64,000 nucleotides of DNA, taken from positions 372,001 through 436,000 of the forward strand of contig JAQWOH010000038.1 of the NCBI GenBank assembly GCA_029245955.1, in the 5' to 3' direction. This DNA is from Fuerstiella sp. (lineage in GTDB: Bacteria > Planctomycetota > Planctomycetia > Planctomycetales > Planctomycetaceae). Positions 8,879 to 18,430 of this stretch are shown here, in pieces. Under the pieces are notes generated by a model. That model worked only from the letters and a program-made list of their open reading frames with translations, searched no databases and had not been told where the DNA came from. The position numbers were made by a program, and so were the translations under genes. Numbering within the stretch: the first letter of the stretch is position 1; each line of letters opens with the position of its first letter.

Positions 8879-10252
8879 TCACGCTTCGATCGGTCCTTCC
8901 CGTCGAGCACGCGCATACAACTGTTTCCAGTGATCGGTGCCGTCATCGGGTAATAAACGTGTGTCGGCTCCGGCTTCGTAGTACGGATACTTTCCCTGGT
9001 TGGCCGCTGTCAGCATGAAGTTCACTTTGCCATTGTTGGCCGTATACATGCGCCGACCACTGCTCCACGTCGTTTCGATTAGTCGTTGCGGTTCGGGACG
9101 TGCGTCTGGTCTGGCGACTTTCAGCTGCTCCACAGCATCCCAGTCCACTTCGTATCCGATGCCGGGTGCGTCGGGCACGACGGCATGTCCGTTGGACAGC
9201 GTAACGGGAACCTGCAGCAGGTCATTTTCAAACAACTGGTGGCAATTGACGGCCGGCCACCGAGCTTGTTTCAGAACTCCACCGAAATGCAGCGAAAATG
9301 CAGCCGTCATGCCAGCCCCCACCAGTTGCAGCCAGAACGGCATTTTTACTTCTTCGCAGAAGTTGCCCGCGGCTGTCAGTTCTGAGGCACCATGTCCCGC
9401 TACAAAACCGTCACAGCATCCCGACTCCACCACTCTGCGGGGTGAAGGCCTGCCGTAGTGCATGGCGATTTGCACTTGCGTGGCATCACAGATGCGACGG
9501 TTGCCCTCAACGTCGCTCTGAGGAATCGGCGTTTCATAGATGTCGACCTGTGGATACTTTGCGATCTTTCGGATGATCGGCAGCCCCTGCTCTGCCGTCA
9601 ACAGTGTGTCGTTGAAATCCATGTCGATTTTGAAGTCGTTCGGCAGGTCGACCGTTGCGGTTTCAAGCTGATGAAAGATATCAAACCACGGACGACCTTT
9701 TGTCTTATAGGACATGTATCCCAGCCGCAGTGCTTCCTTGCATTCGGACGCCATATCGGCTGCTGAAGTATCGATGTTCCACCAACTCAGTGGTGTCGTA
9801 CTGTGAACCTGACGGCCCAGCAGCGCATGAACGGGAACCTGTGCCGTTCTGCCGACAGCGTCAAACATCGCCATCTGCAATCCGGCACCCAAAGTGTCAT
9901 CCCACATCAATTCAATAGCACTTTTGCCAATAACGCGTTTGACGTCCTGCTCAGACGGTACACCCCAGGTGTAGTACAGCATCGTTTCGCCGGTGCCGAC
10001 GTGACCGGATTTGAGTCTGACCTGGCACAATTCGATATAACGCCAGTGCGGTATTTCGCGGTCCATGTTTCGTCGCGGCGTAGGGCGAAACTCCAGTTTG
10101 ACGGTCGTTTTGTCAACACTCACAACCTCGAAGTGATTCTCGCTGGCCGCTGCACCATGGGCAAACAGGCGACGACGACTGTTTGCCGCAAGGGCCGCTA
10201 TAGAAAAAAAACCGGCGGTTCGCTTTAGAAATTCACGTCGATTCGCAATCAT
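8879..10252 (-). CDS. Enolase/mandelate-racemase superfamily protein, Tat-exported
   Basis: 457 residues from the ATG at 10252, chosen because an AGGA lies just upstream and the Tat signal NRREFLKRTAG begins at once; a GTG four codons earlier is less likely. After export the protein would act in the periplasmic-type space. The barrel shows KTKG (the K-x-K position), IDMDFN (first metal Asp) and YETPIP (second metal Glu). The third acidic ligand expected on the following strand is not obvious: that place reads VQIAMHYGRP. The last ~80 residues form the usual superfamily capping segment. Substrate unknown. Divergent from the creatininase-family gene 31 bases away, suggesting a shared promoter region. 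Confidence 0.8.
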   Translation of the reverse strand: MIANRREFLKRTAGFFSIAALAANSRRRLFAHGAAASENHFEVVSVDKTTVKLEFRPTPRRNMDREIPHWRYIELCQVRLKSGHVGTGETMLYYTWGVPSEQDVKRVIGKSAIELMWDDTLGAGLQMAMFDAVGRTAQVPVHALLGRQVHSTTPLSWWNIDTSAADMASECKEALRLGYMSYKTKGRPWFDIFHQLETATVDLPNDFKIDMDFNDTLLTAEQGLPIIRKIAKYPQVDIYETPIPQSDVEGNRRICDATQVQIAMHYGRPSPRRVVESGCCDGFVAGHGASELTAAGNFCEEVKMPFWLQLVGAGMTAAFSLHFGGVLKQARWPAVNCHQLFENDLLQVPVTLSNGHAVVPDAPGIGYEVDWDAVEQLKVARPDARPEPQRLIETTWSSGRRMYTANNGKVNFMLTAANQGKYPYYEAGADTRLLPDDGTDHWKQLYARARREGPIEA

Positions 10253-10283
10253 TCCGTTCCTCACTCACAAACAGGATGAAACC

Positions 10284-10997
10284 ATGGCACAAGACGACCT
10301 GCTGCTGCTGCACAAGCATACTCGACGCGAGTTTCGAACACGAATGAACAGCGGCGAATTGAAGGCATGCATCATTCCCGTCGCGGCCATCGAACAGCAT
10401 CTTGAACACCTTGCCATGGAACACGACTGGCGCAGCGCGAATCACATCGCCGTCGAAGTTGCCAGAACACTGTCACCGTCCGTGCTGGTAGCTCAGGGAG
10501 TGATGGCGGGAATCAGTGAACACCACATGAAGCATCCGGGAACCCTGACGCTGTCACCAGCAACGTTTCTGGCCGTTGTGGGTGATCTGATCGACAGCGT
10601 TGTGCGGGCGGGCTTCACCAACGTGCTGGTGTTGAACGGACACGGCGGAAACATTGTTCCGTGTAACGGTGTCTGGGATCAGATGCTGCGACGATTTCAG
10701 GTCAATCTCCACTTTCTTCCATATTGGGATGTGCTTGCAGCGGAGGACGCCGAACTGCTGGAAACCAAACGGATTCCCGGTCACGCTCAGGAATTCGAAA
10801 CGGCATTTGCTATGTCGGCATTTCCGGAGAATGTTCGTACCCAGGCGGTGGCTGACCAGCCGGATCCCGAACCGGCAGCAGCGACAGCGGAAACCGGTGC
10901 CGAATTGATCGGACGTACTGTCGACAGAGTCTCAAAGTTTGTGGAGAAGATGATCAGTGGCGAAGAGTCCGCACAGATTCCCGCATTCTTTAAATAG
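10284..10997 (+). CDS. Creatininase family protein (metal-dependent amidohydrolase)
   Basis: 237 residues, a usual length for the family (creatinine amidohydrolase, MftE and FAPy deformylase relatives). Metal ligands are visible: IEQHLEH near residues 36-42 (Glu and His), the Asp in EHDW, the His in VLNGHGGN, and Glu in the FETAF segment after PGHAQ. Cytoplasmic, no signal sequence. The real substrate is probably a cyclic or linear amide, which the sequence does not reveal. It is divergent from the enolase-superfamily gene with only 31 bases between them, so the two may be co-regulated in one catabolic route. Confidence 0.85.
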   Translation: MAQDDLLLLHKHTRREFRTRMNSGELKACIIPVAAIEQHLEHLAMEHDWRSANHIAVEVARTLSPSVLVAQGVMAGISEHHMKHPGTLTLSPATFLAVVGDLIDSVVRAGFTNVLVLNGHGGNIVPCNGVWDQMLRRFQVNLHFLPYWDVLAAEDAELLETKRIPGHAQEFETAFAMSAFPENVRTQAVADQPDPEPAAATAETGAELIGRTVDRVSKFVEKMISGEESAQIPAFFK

Positions 10998-11112
10998 TGA
11001 ACCGCTGGCGATCACGTCAGTATATGGCGACTTGTGGCTGCTATGAACTGTGGTCTCCTTACGAGAGTGGCGTCCCCACAAGCTCCGCGATCACATTGTT
11101 TTAACAACTGCT

Positions 11113-12108
11113 CTAGGCTACGAACCACGTGTCGTTCCCTGCAAAGTAACCGAACTTTATGACATGTTCATGAATGAGAGCCCTGGCTCCGTCAGTGCCC
11201 ACGGCGACCAGCAGCGGGGTGCCGTCAGCAGGCAGCATCTGTTCAACATCCACAATCGGTACGTTGTGAATTCTCCGGCCGATTTTTCGCGGATGTACGT
11301 CGTACGCGCGACGCACCTCGATGTTCTGTCGCCGCAGCCAGCGCAGCCAGGGTTTACCGGTCTGACCTGCCCCCCACAGGTCCACGCGGCTTACATTCTT
11401 CAGCGGACCGTGCAGCAGGTGTTTGCGGCGGCACTTCATGAATGCGTCGCGGCTGTAGCGGTCATCTGTGCGAGTCAGTCGTGACGGCCCGTCTCTCCAG
11501 TCGAACAGAACTTCATTCAGCTTTCCAAATCTCAAACCACGTGCCGCGGCTGTCAGCATCAGATCATAGTCTTCCGGAAGTTCGTTGTCGGTGAATTCAA
11601 GTTCGAAGTACTCACGCTTTGCCAGGATGGTAGGATTGACCAGCGGGAATTCTACAAATCGAAGAGCGAGTATCTGCTCCGGAGTTGCCGTTTCTTCATT
11701 GATCCAGCGTTCGTAGCGCTGCAGTCCCTCCGGGACAGTGTTATTTGCATTCAGGATTCTTACGCCACACCCAATGACATCCAGCGATTGGCGCTGCAGG
11801 GCTTCGAGTTGCTTCTGTAGTTTTTGTGGGTAAGCGAAATCGTCAGCATCCATCCTCGCTATGACTTCAGCCTGAGCAGTCTTGAGTCCTGCATTGCTGG
11901 CAGTGGCCACTCCCGCGTGATCGCGGCGGACGATCTTCAAACGGTCGTCGCACACATTTCTTACGGCACACACGGTGTCGTCCGTTGAACCATCGTCGAC
12001 AACAATCAGTTCCAGGTCGACGGACACCTGCTGCAGAATCGAATCGACTGCCCGGGCAATCGTCGTGGTCGCGTTGAAGACAGGCAGGATCACTGAGACA
12101 TCAGGCAT
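11113..12108 (-). CDS. Family 2 glycosyltransferase (GT-A fold)
   Basis: 331 residues from the ATG at 12108, just before VSVILPVFNA; the frame extends 22 codons further upstream but those are not part of the fold. Signature elements are DDGSTDDT (nucleotide binding) and the DXD-type MDADDF. A catalytic-domain tail with ELPEDYDL follows. The last ~100 residues (VDLWGAGQTGKPWLRWL) look like a nucleotide-binding-like extension seen on some GT2 proteins. It probably transfers a sugar onto a surface polysaccharide or lipid carrier. No membrane helix is present. The gene is solitary, facing away from the following secreted TPR gene. Confidence 0.87.
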   Translation of the reverse strand: MPDVSVILPVFNATTTIARAVDSILQQVSVDLELIVVDDGSTDDTVCAVRNVCDDRLKIVRRDHAGVATASNAGLKTAQAEVIARMDADDFAYPQKLQKQLEALQRQSLDVIGCGVRILNANNTVPEGLQRYERWINEETATPEQILALRFVEFPLVNPTILAKREYFELEFTDNELPEDYDLMLTAAARGLRFGKLNEVLFDWRDGPSRLTRTDDRYSRDAFMKCRRKHLLHGPLKNVSRVDLWGAGQTGKPWLRWLRRQNIEVRRAYDVHPRKIGRRIHNVPIVDVEQMLPADGTPLLVAVGTDGARALIHEHVIKFGYFAGNDTWFVA

Positions 12109-12357
12109 GGTTGAGCATGGCGGGAGCTGACAGAAATGTCTCCACGATACCACAATAACGTTTGTTTGGGGCACGCATCATCGGATCAACAGCGCCAGAC
12201 TGCGTGAACGGCGCGGTCGGAGGGAATTCGATCGTTAAAACTGCCACTGAATTGGAGTTCGCTGACTCGCATCGAGCTTTCTGATGGCCGGCCGAGATGG
12301 ATCGGCAATAATATCATCAGCGTCACGTGTGCTGCTCGTGGGTGAGGGTTTTGTCTG

Positions 12358-13923
12358 ATGTTTCAGCCGTTGTTTCGAGTTATCATCGTGTGCTGCCTCG
12401 TAGCGGCTTCAGATCTTTGCACCTCTGTCTGTGGTCAGGTTGTACGGTATCCAGGACGTGCGACAACTGGATTGCCGGGACAGATCCCTGCTCAGGGAAT
12501 AGCAGTTGGTGCTGGTGGTCACGGTCACCGGTCGGGTGTTAACGTGGTTGTACCCGGGCCGTTGCCGTCAGCTTATCTGCGGCGGGGTGGCGTTCAGGGA
12601 TATTCCGGCGCCCAATACAGCGTTCCACAGGTAGACGCTCCATCAGGCATGACGGTTCGGACGTATTCCTCAGCGCCGCGAAGAACGCACTACTCAGTAC
12701 CTCCAGTGTACAGTTATCGTGTTCCATCGGTGTACAGCGACGGTCGTCATCATTACGACAGCAACTATTCCGGAATCCATCAGGCAACGCCGCCTGTGGG
12801 GAACTCTTCTCACAGTCCGTACGTTCACAGTCCGTACGTTCACGGTCAGGCGGGCATCGAAAGTGGGCTGCCGATTCAGTATCCGCCAGGCGTAGCGTCG
12901 GAGCACAGCGGCGTCGTTCCCCCGGTCGTCGTCTCGCCGTACGGCTGCCCCCCGAACATGGTGAGTCCCGGATCTGCACCGCACACTCGTCTTCCCTCCT
13001 TACCGGCACCCTACCCTGCCGGCCCCACAGATTCTGAATACGGAATGAGCGTGGCACCGGTCAGGACTGTGGACCAACGTCCTGTCGTGGATGAATTCGC
13101 AGTCGGTGGCGTTTCTGAGCAACACGTCGGCGCTGAAGCCGTTTCGATTATTCAAAGCCTGAGAAGTCAGATCTCGGGGGACATGAGTTTTCGTCAACAG
13201 GAATACGCATCTGCTGAAAAATTCTACAGCGCGGCCACCGAAACGGCACCTTCCCGCCGTGCGGCCTGGCTTCGATTAGCGTGGGCGCAACTGGCTCAGC
13301 AACGTTTCTCAGACGCAGTCGTTAGTTTGAAAACCGCTCTGCATCCGGGTGACGATGCGACAATGTCATGGATTTCCGGCGGGCTGCTGTATGGGGACGG
13401 CATTCACACGGTCGCCGCTGTGCAGAATCACTTTCTCTGGAAGTGGCTTCAGGAACGTCCAAATTCCACTGATCGGTTGTTGCTGACGGCAGCATTTCAA
13501 CAGCTGCTGGGAAACACCGGTGTCGCCCGGGAAATGCTGGTGGTGTCATCGCAGCATGGTCTGGCGGACACGCTGTACGCTGAGATGCTGCAGACGTTTA
13601 AGGACACGCACCCCGACAAGGACGTCTGGAATCTGCCCGCATTTGCGCCGTCGGCCACGACGGCAGTCGGCAACGCCGACAACCCGGATGTTTCAGACCA
13701 ACCGGCGGATGCGAGTGGGTCGGGAAGCCGACAGCCTCAGGTTAGTCCGTTGACGGCTGATATTCCCGAGGTGCCCGATGCGGACTCAGCGGAAAAGGCC
13801 GCCGACCGACTCGGGGTCTCAGTGCCTGCCATACCGCAGGCACAGGAGTCAGCCCAGCCAGGTTCGGAAGTAGCTCCTCCGCAGCTTCCGGACAATTTGC
13901 CGCAACTGCCTGTTCCGGAATGA
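12358..13923 (+). CDS. Secreted protein with Tyr/Pro/Ser-rich N-terminus and TPR-like region
   Basis: 521 residues with an N-terminal signal peptide (VIIVCCLVAASDLCTSVCG). Residues ~40-260 are low complexity, rich in Ser, Pro, Tyr, Val and Gly, with a doubled SPYVH repeat (15-bp units near 12817-12846). Residues ~265-330 contain two TPR-like helices (FRQQEYASAEKFYSAATE and LRLAWAQLAQQRFSDAVVSL). The C-terminus is Pro/Ala/acidic and probably disordered. I do not recognise a named family. Similar layouts in planctomycetes are usually annotated as tetratricopeptide proteins. It may be a cell-surface scaffold. Monocistronic. Confidence 0.75.
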   Translation: MFQPLFRVIIVCCLVAASDLCTSVCGQVVRYPGRATTGLPGQIPAQGIAVGAGGHGHRSGVNVVVPGPLPSAYLRRGGVQGYSGAQYSVPQVDAPSGMTVRTYSSAPRRTHYSVPPVYSYRVPSVYSDGRHHYDSNYSGIHQATPPVGNSSHSPYVHSPYVHGQAGIESGLPIQYPPGVASEHSGVVPPVVVSPYGCPPNMVSPGSAPHTRLPSLPAPYPAGPTDSEYGMSVAPVRTVDQRPVVDEFAVGGVSEQHVGAEAVSIIQSLRSQISGDMSFRQQEYASAEKFYSAATETAPSRRAAWLRLAWAQLAQQRFSDAVVSLKTALHPGDDATMSWISGGLLYGDGIHTVAAVQNHFLWKWLQERPNSTDRLLLTAAFQQLLGNTGVAREMLVVSSQHGLADTLYAEMLQTFKDTHPDKDVWNLPAFAPSATTAVGNADNPDVSDQPADASGSGSRQPQVSPLTADIPEVPDADSAEKAADRLGVSVPAIPQAQESAQPGSEVAPPQLPDNLPQLPVPE

Positions 13924-14284
13924 TCCGGACTGCGGAGTCGGTATCTGACTGCTGTTATTACGTTCATCAGGAATTTTCCCGGCCAGTGCTGCCGGCCACC
14001 AGCAGTGCGGACTGGAACACGTGTAACGGTTGACGACCGGTGGACGGTCTCGGGGCGGCACATTTTGCTGGAATGAACTTGCCAGGCGGACGCTTGTTGT
14101 TCGATAGGATCTGCTGGGGCCGTGCGGCGGTTATTGCCGTCAATCAGCATTCCACTCTGTATTCTCGAATGGAACGAGAACCTGTCTCAAGCCGAATGTC
14201 TTCGGCCACTGTTACCTGTCATACCGACAACTTGCGGACGGAGCCGCGCCTCAGGATGTTCACTTTCCCACGGAGAGTACGTTG
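13924..14284 (+). other. Intergenic region upstream of the HtrA-type gene
   Basis: About 360 bases without a credible gene. It should contain the promoter of the protease gene; no clear promoter box or terminator hairpin stands out. Confidence 0.45.
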
Positions 14285-15445
14285 ATGGCGCGACACACAC
14301 ACACAATTCTGATCGCCTCGGCCATGCTGTCAATCGGCCTTGCAGCGGGTGGCCATTTGCAGTCACTGCAACTGACACACCAGGCAAACGCTGTTAACTA
14401 TAATAACAGGCAACCCTATGGCAGTGCGGAACCTTTGATTCAAAGTGGTCAGCACATTGCCAGACTCTCTGGTGAGATCATGCCGGCGGCCGTGCACATT
14501 CAGGCCACTATGCGAAAATCAAGCGGGACACGGGTTGAAGAAACCGGCTCCGGAGTTTTGATGCGCAGCAATAAGGTCAAGGGCCTGTTTGTCGTTACTA
14601 ACAACCACGTCATCGGCACCGCTCAGCTTTCCGAAATTGATCTCAGAACGCAGGACGGCCGGGAGTTTCATCCGATTCGAGCTTACCGCGATGGCGAAAC
14701 GGACATCGCCGTGCTTCAGATTCAGGACTTTGGTGCTGTTACCGGGACCTGGGGCGACAGCGACGACGTTGGCATCGGCAATTATGTGCTGGCCGTGGGC
14801 AGTCCGTTTGGTCTGAGTCAGTCGATCACGATGGGCATTGTCAGCGCCAAGGGACGCCGCGACCTGACACTGACAGACGATCGATCTGTCACCAATCAGG
14901 ACTTCATACAAACCGACGCAGCGATCAATCCGGGAAACAGTGGCGGACCGCTGATTGATGTGCAGGGCAACGTTGTGGGCATCAATACGGCGATCGCTTC
15001 CAACAGTGGTGGAAACGAAGGTATCGGCTTCAGTATTCCCAGTAATCTGGCCCGCACTGTATTTGAACAACTGATCAAATACGGACGTGTTCGTCGTGCT
15101 TATCTGGGCGTGGAACTGGATGACAATTTTGACGCTCCGACGGCTCAAAGGCTGGGCATGAAGCGGGCATTCGGAGCCCGAGTCACCAAGGTCTATCGAG
15201 CTCGACAACGAACCCCGGCCGAAATTGCAGGCGTGCGACCGGATGATGTTATCGTCAACTTCAACGGTGTATCTGTCATTGACGAGAATCATCTGATCAA
15301 TCTTGTCAGTCTGGCGGATATTGGCCAGCCCGTACAGATTGAAGTCTTTCGTGGGGGACGCCGTCAGTCACTGCAGCTGAAGCTGACAGATCGAGAACAT
15401 TATCAGACAGCGTTGGATGCGGGCGGGAGTTTCCTGACACGGTAG
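14285..15445 (+). CDS. HtrA/Deg-type trypsin-like serine protease with one PDZ domain
   Basis: 386 residues from the ATG at 14285 (a TTG immediately precedes it). An N-terminal hydrophobic segment (ILIASAMLSIGLAAG) exports or anchors it. The catalytic triad is complete: His108 in NNHVIG, Asp140 in ETDIAVL, Ser219 in NPGNSGGPL. A single PDZ domain occupies about 265-375 (VTKVYRARQRTPAEIAGVRPDDVI). One PDZ makes it DegS-like in layout rather than DegP-like. It should degrade or cleave misfolded or regulatory proteins outside the cytoplasm. An ECF/anti-sigma/PDZ operon 6 kb away could be a functional partner, but nothing here proves that. A hairpin separates it from convergent thrC. Confidence 0.92.
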   Translation: MARHTHTILIASAMLSIGLAAGGHLQSLQLTHQANAVNYNNRQPYGSAEPLIQSGQHIARLSGEIMPAAVHIQATMRKSSGTRVEETGSGVLMRSNKVKGLFVVTNNHVIGTAQLSEIDLRTQDGREFHPIRAYRDGETDIAVLQIQDFGAVTGTWGDSDDVGIGNYVLAVGSPFGLSQSITMGIVSAKGRRDLTLTDDRSVTNQDFIQTDAAINPGNSGGPLIDVQGNVVGINTAIASNSGGNEGIGFSIPSNLARTVFEQLIKYGRVRRAYLGVELDDNFDAPTAQRLGMKRAFGARVTKVYRARQRTPAEIAGVRPDDVIVNFNGVSVIDENHLINLVSLADIGQPVQIEVFRGGRRQSLQLKLTDREHYQTALDAGGSFLTR

Positions 15446-15474
15446 CACTGCAGATTGCCGGCATTCAATTGCGA

Positions 15475-15501
15475 GAGGCGGCTCTGACGAGGAGTCGCCT
15501 C
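15475..15501. terminator. Hairpin between convergent htrA-type gene and thrC
   Basis: A 10-bp stem (GAGGCGGCTC with GAGTCGCCTC, one G-U pair) with a 7-base loop, followed by cttctatt on the plus strand. It lies in the 66-base gap between two converging genes. The U-tract is weak, so termination is likely but not certain. Confidence 0.6.
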
Positions 15502-15511
15502 CTTCTATTGG

Positions 15512-16747
15512 TCAGCTCCACTGCTCAGCGAACGGTTTTTGGCAATCGAGTGTTTCGTTGGCTTCCGGCAGCGGGTATTTGAGTCCTGTCGCACAGTTAA
15601 ACAGGACGCACCTGTCTTTTGAACTCACACGACCGGCACGCACTTCCTTCTTCCACGCTGCATACGTCGCCGCTCCTTCCGGACACATCAGAAACCCTTC
15701 CTGCTGTGCCACCTCGTTCAGGCCAGTTACGATTTCTTCGTCGGTGACTGCCGTGGCGAAACCGTCACTTTCACGGACGGCATCCAGAATCAGAAAGTCG
15801 CCGACGGCTACGGGGACTCGAATTCCGGATGCCACTGTAGTGGCATCCGGCCAGAGTTCGGCATGTCTTTTGCCTTCGTCAAAGGCCTTGACGATCGGAG
15901 CACAGCCAGTGGCCTGTACTGCGACCATTCGTGGCAGTTTCCCGGTCAGCCAGCCGATGGCCTGCAGCTCGTTGAACGCTTTCCACATGCCGATCAGGCC
16001 GGTGCCACCTCCCGTTGGATAGAAGATAACGTCGGGAGCTTCCCAGCCCAGCTGGTCTGCCAGCTCCAGGCCCATCGTCTTCTTGCCTTCGATGCGATAG
16101 GGTTCCTTTAGCGTCGAAAAGTCAAACCAGTCGATGGTCGTGCTGCCCTCGCCGACCATGCGTCCGCAGTCGTTGATCAATCCGTTGACACGCCACACTC
16201 TGGCACCCTGGGCGGCGATTTCGCGAACATTGATCTCGGGAGTGTCTTCCGGGCACAGGACGAATGTTTCAATTCCGGCCCGAGTGGCGTACGCTGCCAG
16301 CGCAGCGCCGGCATTGCCATTGGTGGGCATGGCGATGCGCGATATACCCAGCTCTTTCGCCATCGAAACTGCCATGCACAACCCCCTGGCCTTGAAGGAT
16401 CCGGTGGGCAGACGGCCTTCGTCTTTGACCAATAGTTCGCCGCCGTCAGATTCCAGTTTGTGCAGACGAACCAAAGGCGTCTGACATTCGCCGAGGCTGA
16501 CGATGTTCTCTGTACGTCGCACAGGCAGGAACTCCCGGTATCGCCACATGTCGGCAGGGCGTTCGTGCAGATCGGACCGAGACACAGCTTCGGACACGGC
16601 ATCCAGGTCGTATTTTACCAGCAGAGGTCGCCCGGCCTTTGACAGACGATGGACTTGGTCGGACTCGTATTCATCGCCGTTCAGCCCACATTCGAGGTGA
16701 GTCACGAAGCTGGGGCGATCGATGTTCAAGTTACTTAAACAGTGCAT
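15512..16747 (-). CDS. thrC: Threonine synthase (PLP-dependent)
   Basis: 411 residues, fold-type II PLP enzyme converting O-phosphohomoserine to threonine. The PLP lysine lies in LPTGSFKARG. Phosphate-binding and active-site features include PTNGNAGAALAAYA and the glycine loop PTGGGTGLIGMWK. The N-terminal ~60 residues carry CGLNGDEYESDQVHRLSKAGRPLLVKY, a short cysteine-containing segment often found in this longer threonine synthase class. Threonine synthase is favoured over cysteate or diaminopropionate enzymes by this N-terminal part and overall length. It is divergent from the sulfatase pseudogene. A perfect inverted repeat lies inside the coding sequence at 15825-15850. Confidence 0.88.
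   Translation of the reverse strand: MHCLSNLNIDRPSFVTHLECGLNGDEYESDQVHRLSKAGRPLLVKYDLDAVSEAVSRSDLHERPADMWRYREFLPVRRTENIVSLGECQTPLVRLHKLESDGGELLVKDEGRLPTGSFKARGLCMAVSMAKELGISRIAMPTNGNAGAALAAYATRAGIETFVLCPEDTPEINVREIAAQGARVWRVNGLINDCGRMVGEGSTTIDWFDFSTLKEPYRIEGKKTMGLELADQLGWEAPDVIFYPTGGGTGLIGMWKAFNELQAIGWLTGKLPRMVAVQATGCAPIVKAFDEGKRHAELWPDATTVASGIRVPVAVGDFLILDAVRESDGFATAVTDEEIVTGLNEVAQQEGFLMCPEGAATYAAWKKEVRAGRVSSKDRCVLFNCATGLKYPLPEANETLDCQKPFAEQWS
15825..15850. repeat. Perfect 12-bp inverted repeat within thrC
   Basis: CCGGATGCCACT and AGTGGCATCCGG flank a two-base GT spacer (stem of ten with a six-base loop if folded). It lies in the coding part for PDATTVASG of threonine synthase. Confidence 0.85.
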
Positions 16748-16944
16748 GTCTGAGCTTCTTTACATGGTGGGAATTTGCTTCAGCCCGTAGCAGACTGCGA
16801 AGCGTAGTGATTTATGCCCCGTAAATCCACGGGGGCAACAGTCACAGCATCGCAGTCTGTGGTCCGGCGTTCGGCATCCGGTCTTGTCGGCGGGTGTATG
16901 GGAATGAGTCGTGGCGGATACTTAGGGTGTGAGGGACAGAGCCT

Positions 16945-18400
16945 GTGAAGATTGTCCCATCGGCAGTGGTCGTTGCTGTCATGCTGAGCTTCGCCCGGCC
17001 TCTGATGACTGCATCGGCCGCATCTGACAGCAGTGATCGTCCCAATATTATGATCGTTCTGACGGACGATCCGGGATACGGTAATCTGGGCTGTTACGGA
17101 GGCAGCGAACTGAAGACTTCCCGAATTGATGCCTGCGCCGCAGAGAGTCTGCGTCTGGCTGACTGCTAGTTCGCTCACCCGAACGACTCGCTCTCAAGAG
17201 CCGGGATGATGACCGGGCGAACGCCATTCCGAATCGGCGTTTAATAACTGGATTCCCATGTACTCGCCCCTGCATGTCATGCGGTCTGAAATCACCGTGG
17301 CGACTCTGCTGCGCAATTCCGGATACGACACGTGCTATGTTGGGTAGTGGCATTTCAATGGAGACTTCAATCTGCCTACACAGCCACAGCCATGGGATCA
17401 CTGGTTCCACCACTGGTTTTCCACTCAGAATAACGCCCTCCCAAACCATCGAAATCCTGTGGATTTCGTGCGCAAGGGAAGGCCGGTCGGTTCGTTGGAT
17501 GGGTATGCCGCTCCGTTGGTGGCCACTGAGGCCCGCGCATCTCGGCGTTCCGGCCGAGATGAGAGCAAGCCGTTCTTCATGCTGGTCTGTTTTCTCGAAC
17601 CGCATGAACCGATTGCTTCTGCCAGACAATTCACTGATCCGTAAGCGTTGAGGATCCCGCATACGCAGCACACCACGGCAACATCAGTCAGCTGGATGCT
17701 GGTGTGGGGGAGGTACTCGATTAACTTGAGGAACTGAAGCTGGCCGAGAATACATTCGTATTTGTCACCAGTGACAAGGGTTCGGCAATCACAGGCATGC
17801 ACCCTTATGGTTCAGCCGAACCTCTTTCCGACAGGATGGGAGCGATCTACGACGGCGGAATTCATGTACCAGGTAGTGGTCGCTGGCATGGTCATACAAA
17901 ACAGGGTTCGACGAGTACGGAGCCCATATCCGGCGTCGATGTTCTGCCGACGCTGTGTGAGCTGGCACGTTATGGCTTTGCCCGGCGACCGAATCGTTGA
18001 CGGTACCAGCTTTCTGTCCGTGTTCGAAGCGAAGAAGGTGTCGCGAAAACGTCCGTTGTACTGGCAGTTCAATTGGGCACGTGGCGATGCCAAAGTTGCC
18101 ATTCGGGACGGGCACTGGAAGCTGGTCGCGAATCTGGGTACTCCGGATCTCAAACCGAGCGTCGGTATTGCTGCCGACGAAATGCATTTGATCAGGACCG
18201 CCAACTGACGAGTCTTCGACTCTTTAACCTTCACTCCGGCATTGTGGAATCAATTGACGTTTCCGCAGAGAACGAGGTCGTCTTCGCTGTAATGAGTGCA
18301 GCACTGCACCAGTTGTATGGCGAAGTACAAGCCGTTGCTTCACCGTGGCCCGCGTGGGAGTGGCCTCGATACGAGTCAATGCTGATACAAGGCCGACTAC
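16945..18400 (+). pseudogene. Sulfatase (arylsulfatase A-like) pseudogene with several stops and frameshifts
   Basis: Translated pieces in two alternating frames line up along one sulfatase. The order is a signal peptide then RPNIMIVLTDDPGYGNLGCYG; RAGMMTGRTPFRIGV; SEITVATLLRNSGYDTCYVG; WHFNGDFNLPTQPQPWDHW; FVFVTSDKGSA; MGAIYDGGIHVPGSG; GDAKVAIRDGHWKLVANLG; and WPAWEWPRYES. In-frame stops interrupt it at 17167, 17242, 17345 (at the usual GKWH lysine), 17642, 17722, 17998 and 18206, with frame switches near 17240, 17645, 17980 and 18200. The formylglycine motif (normally C-x-P-S-R) reads D-S-L-S-R, so the essential Cys is gone. No functional product is possible. The end near 18400 is approximate and approaches the convergent RimI gene. 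Confidence 0.88.
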
Positions 18401-18430
18401 CGACTCAATCGCAGCAGCAGCAAATAGCAG

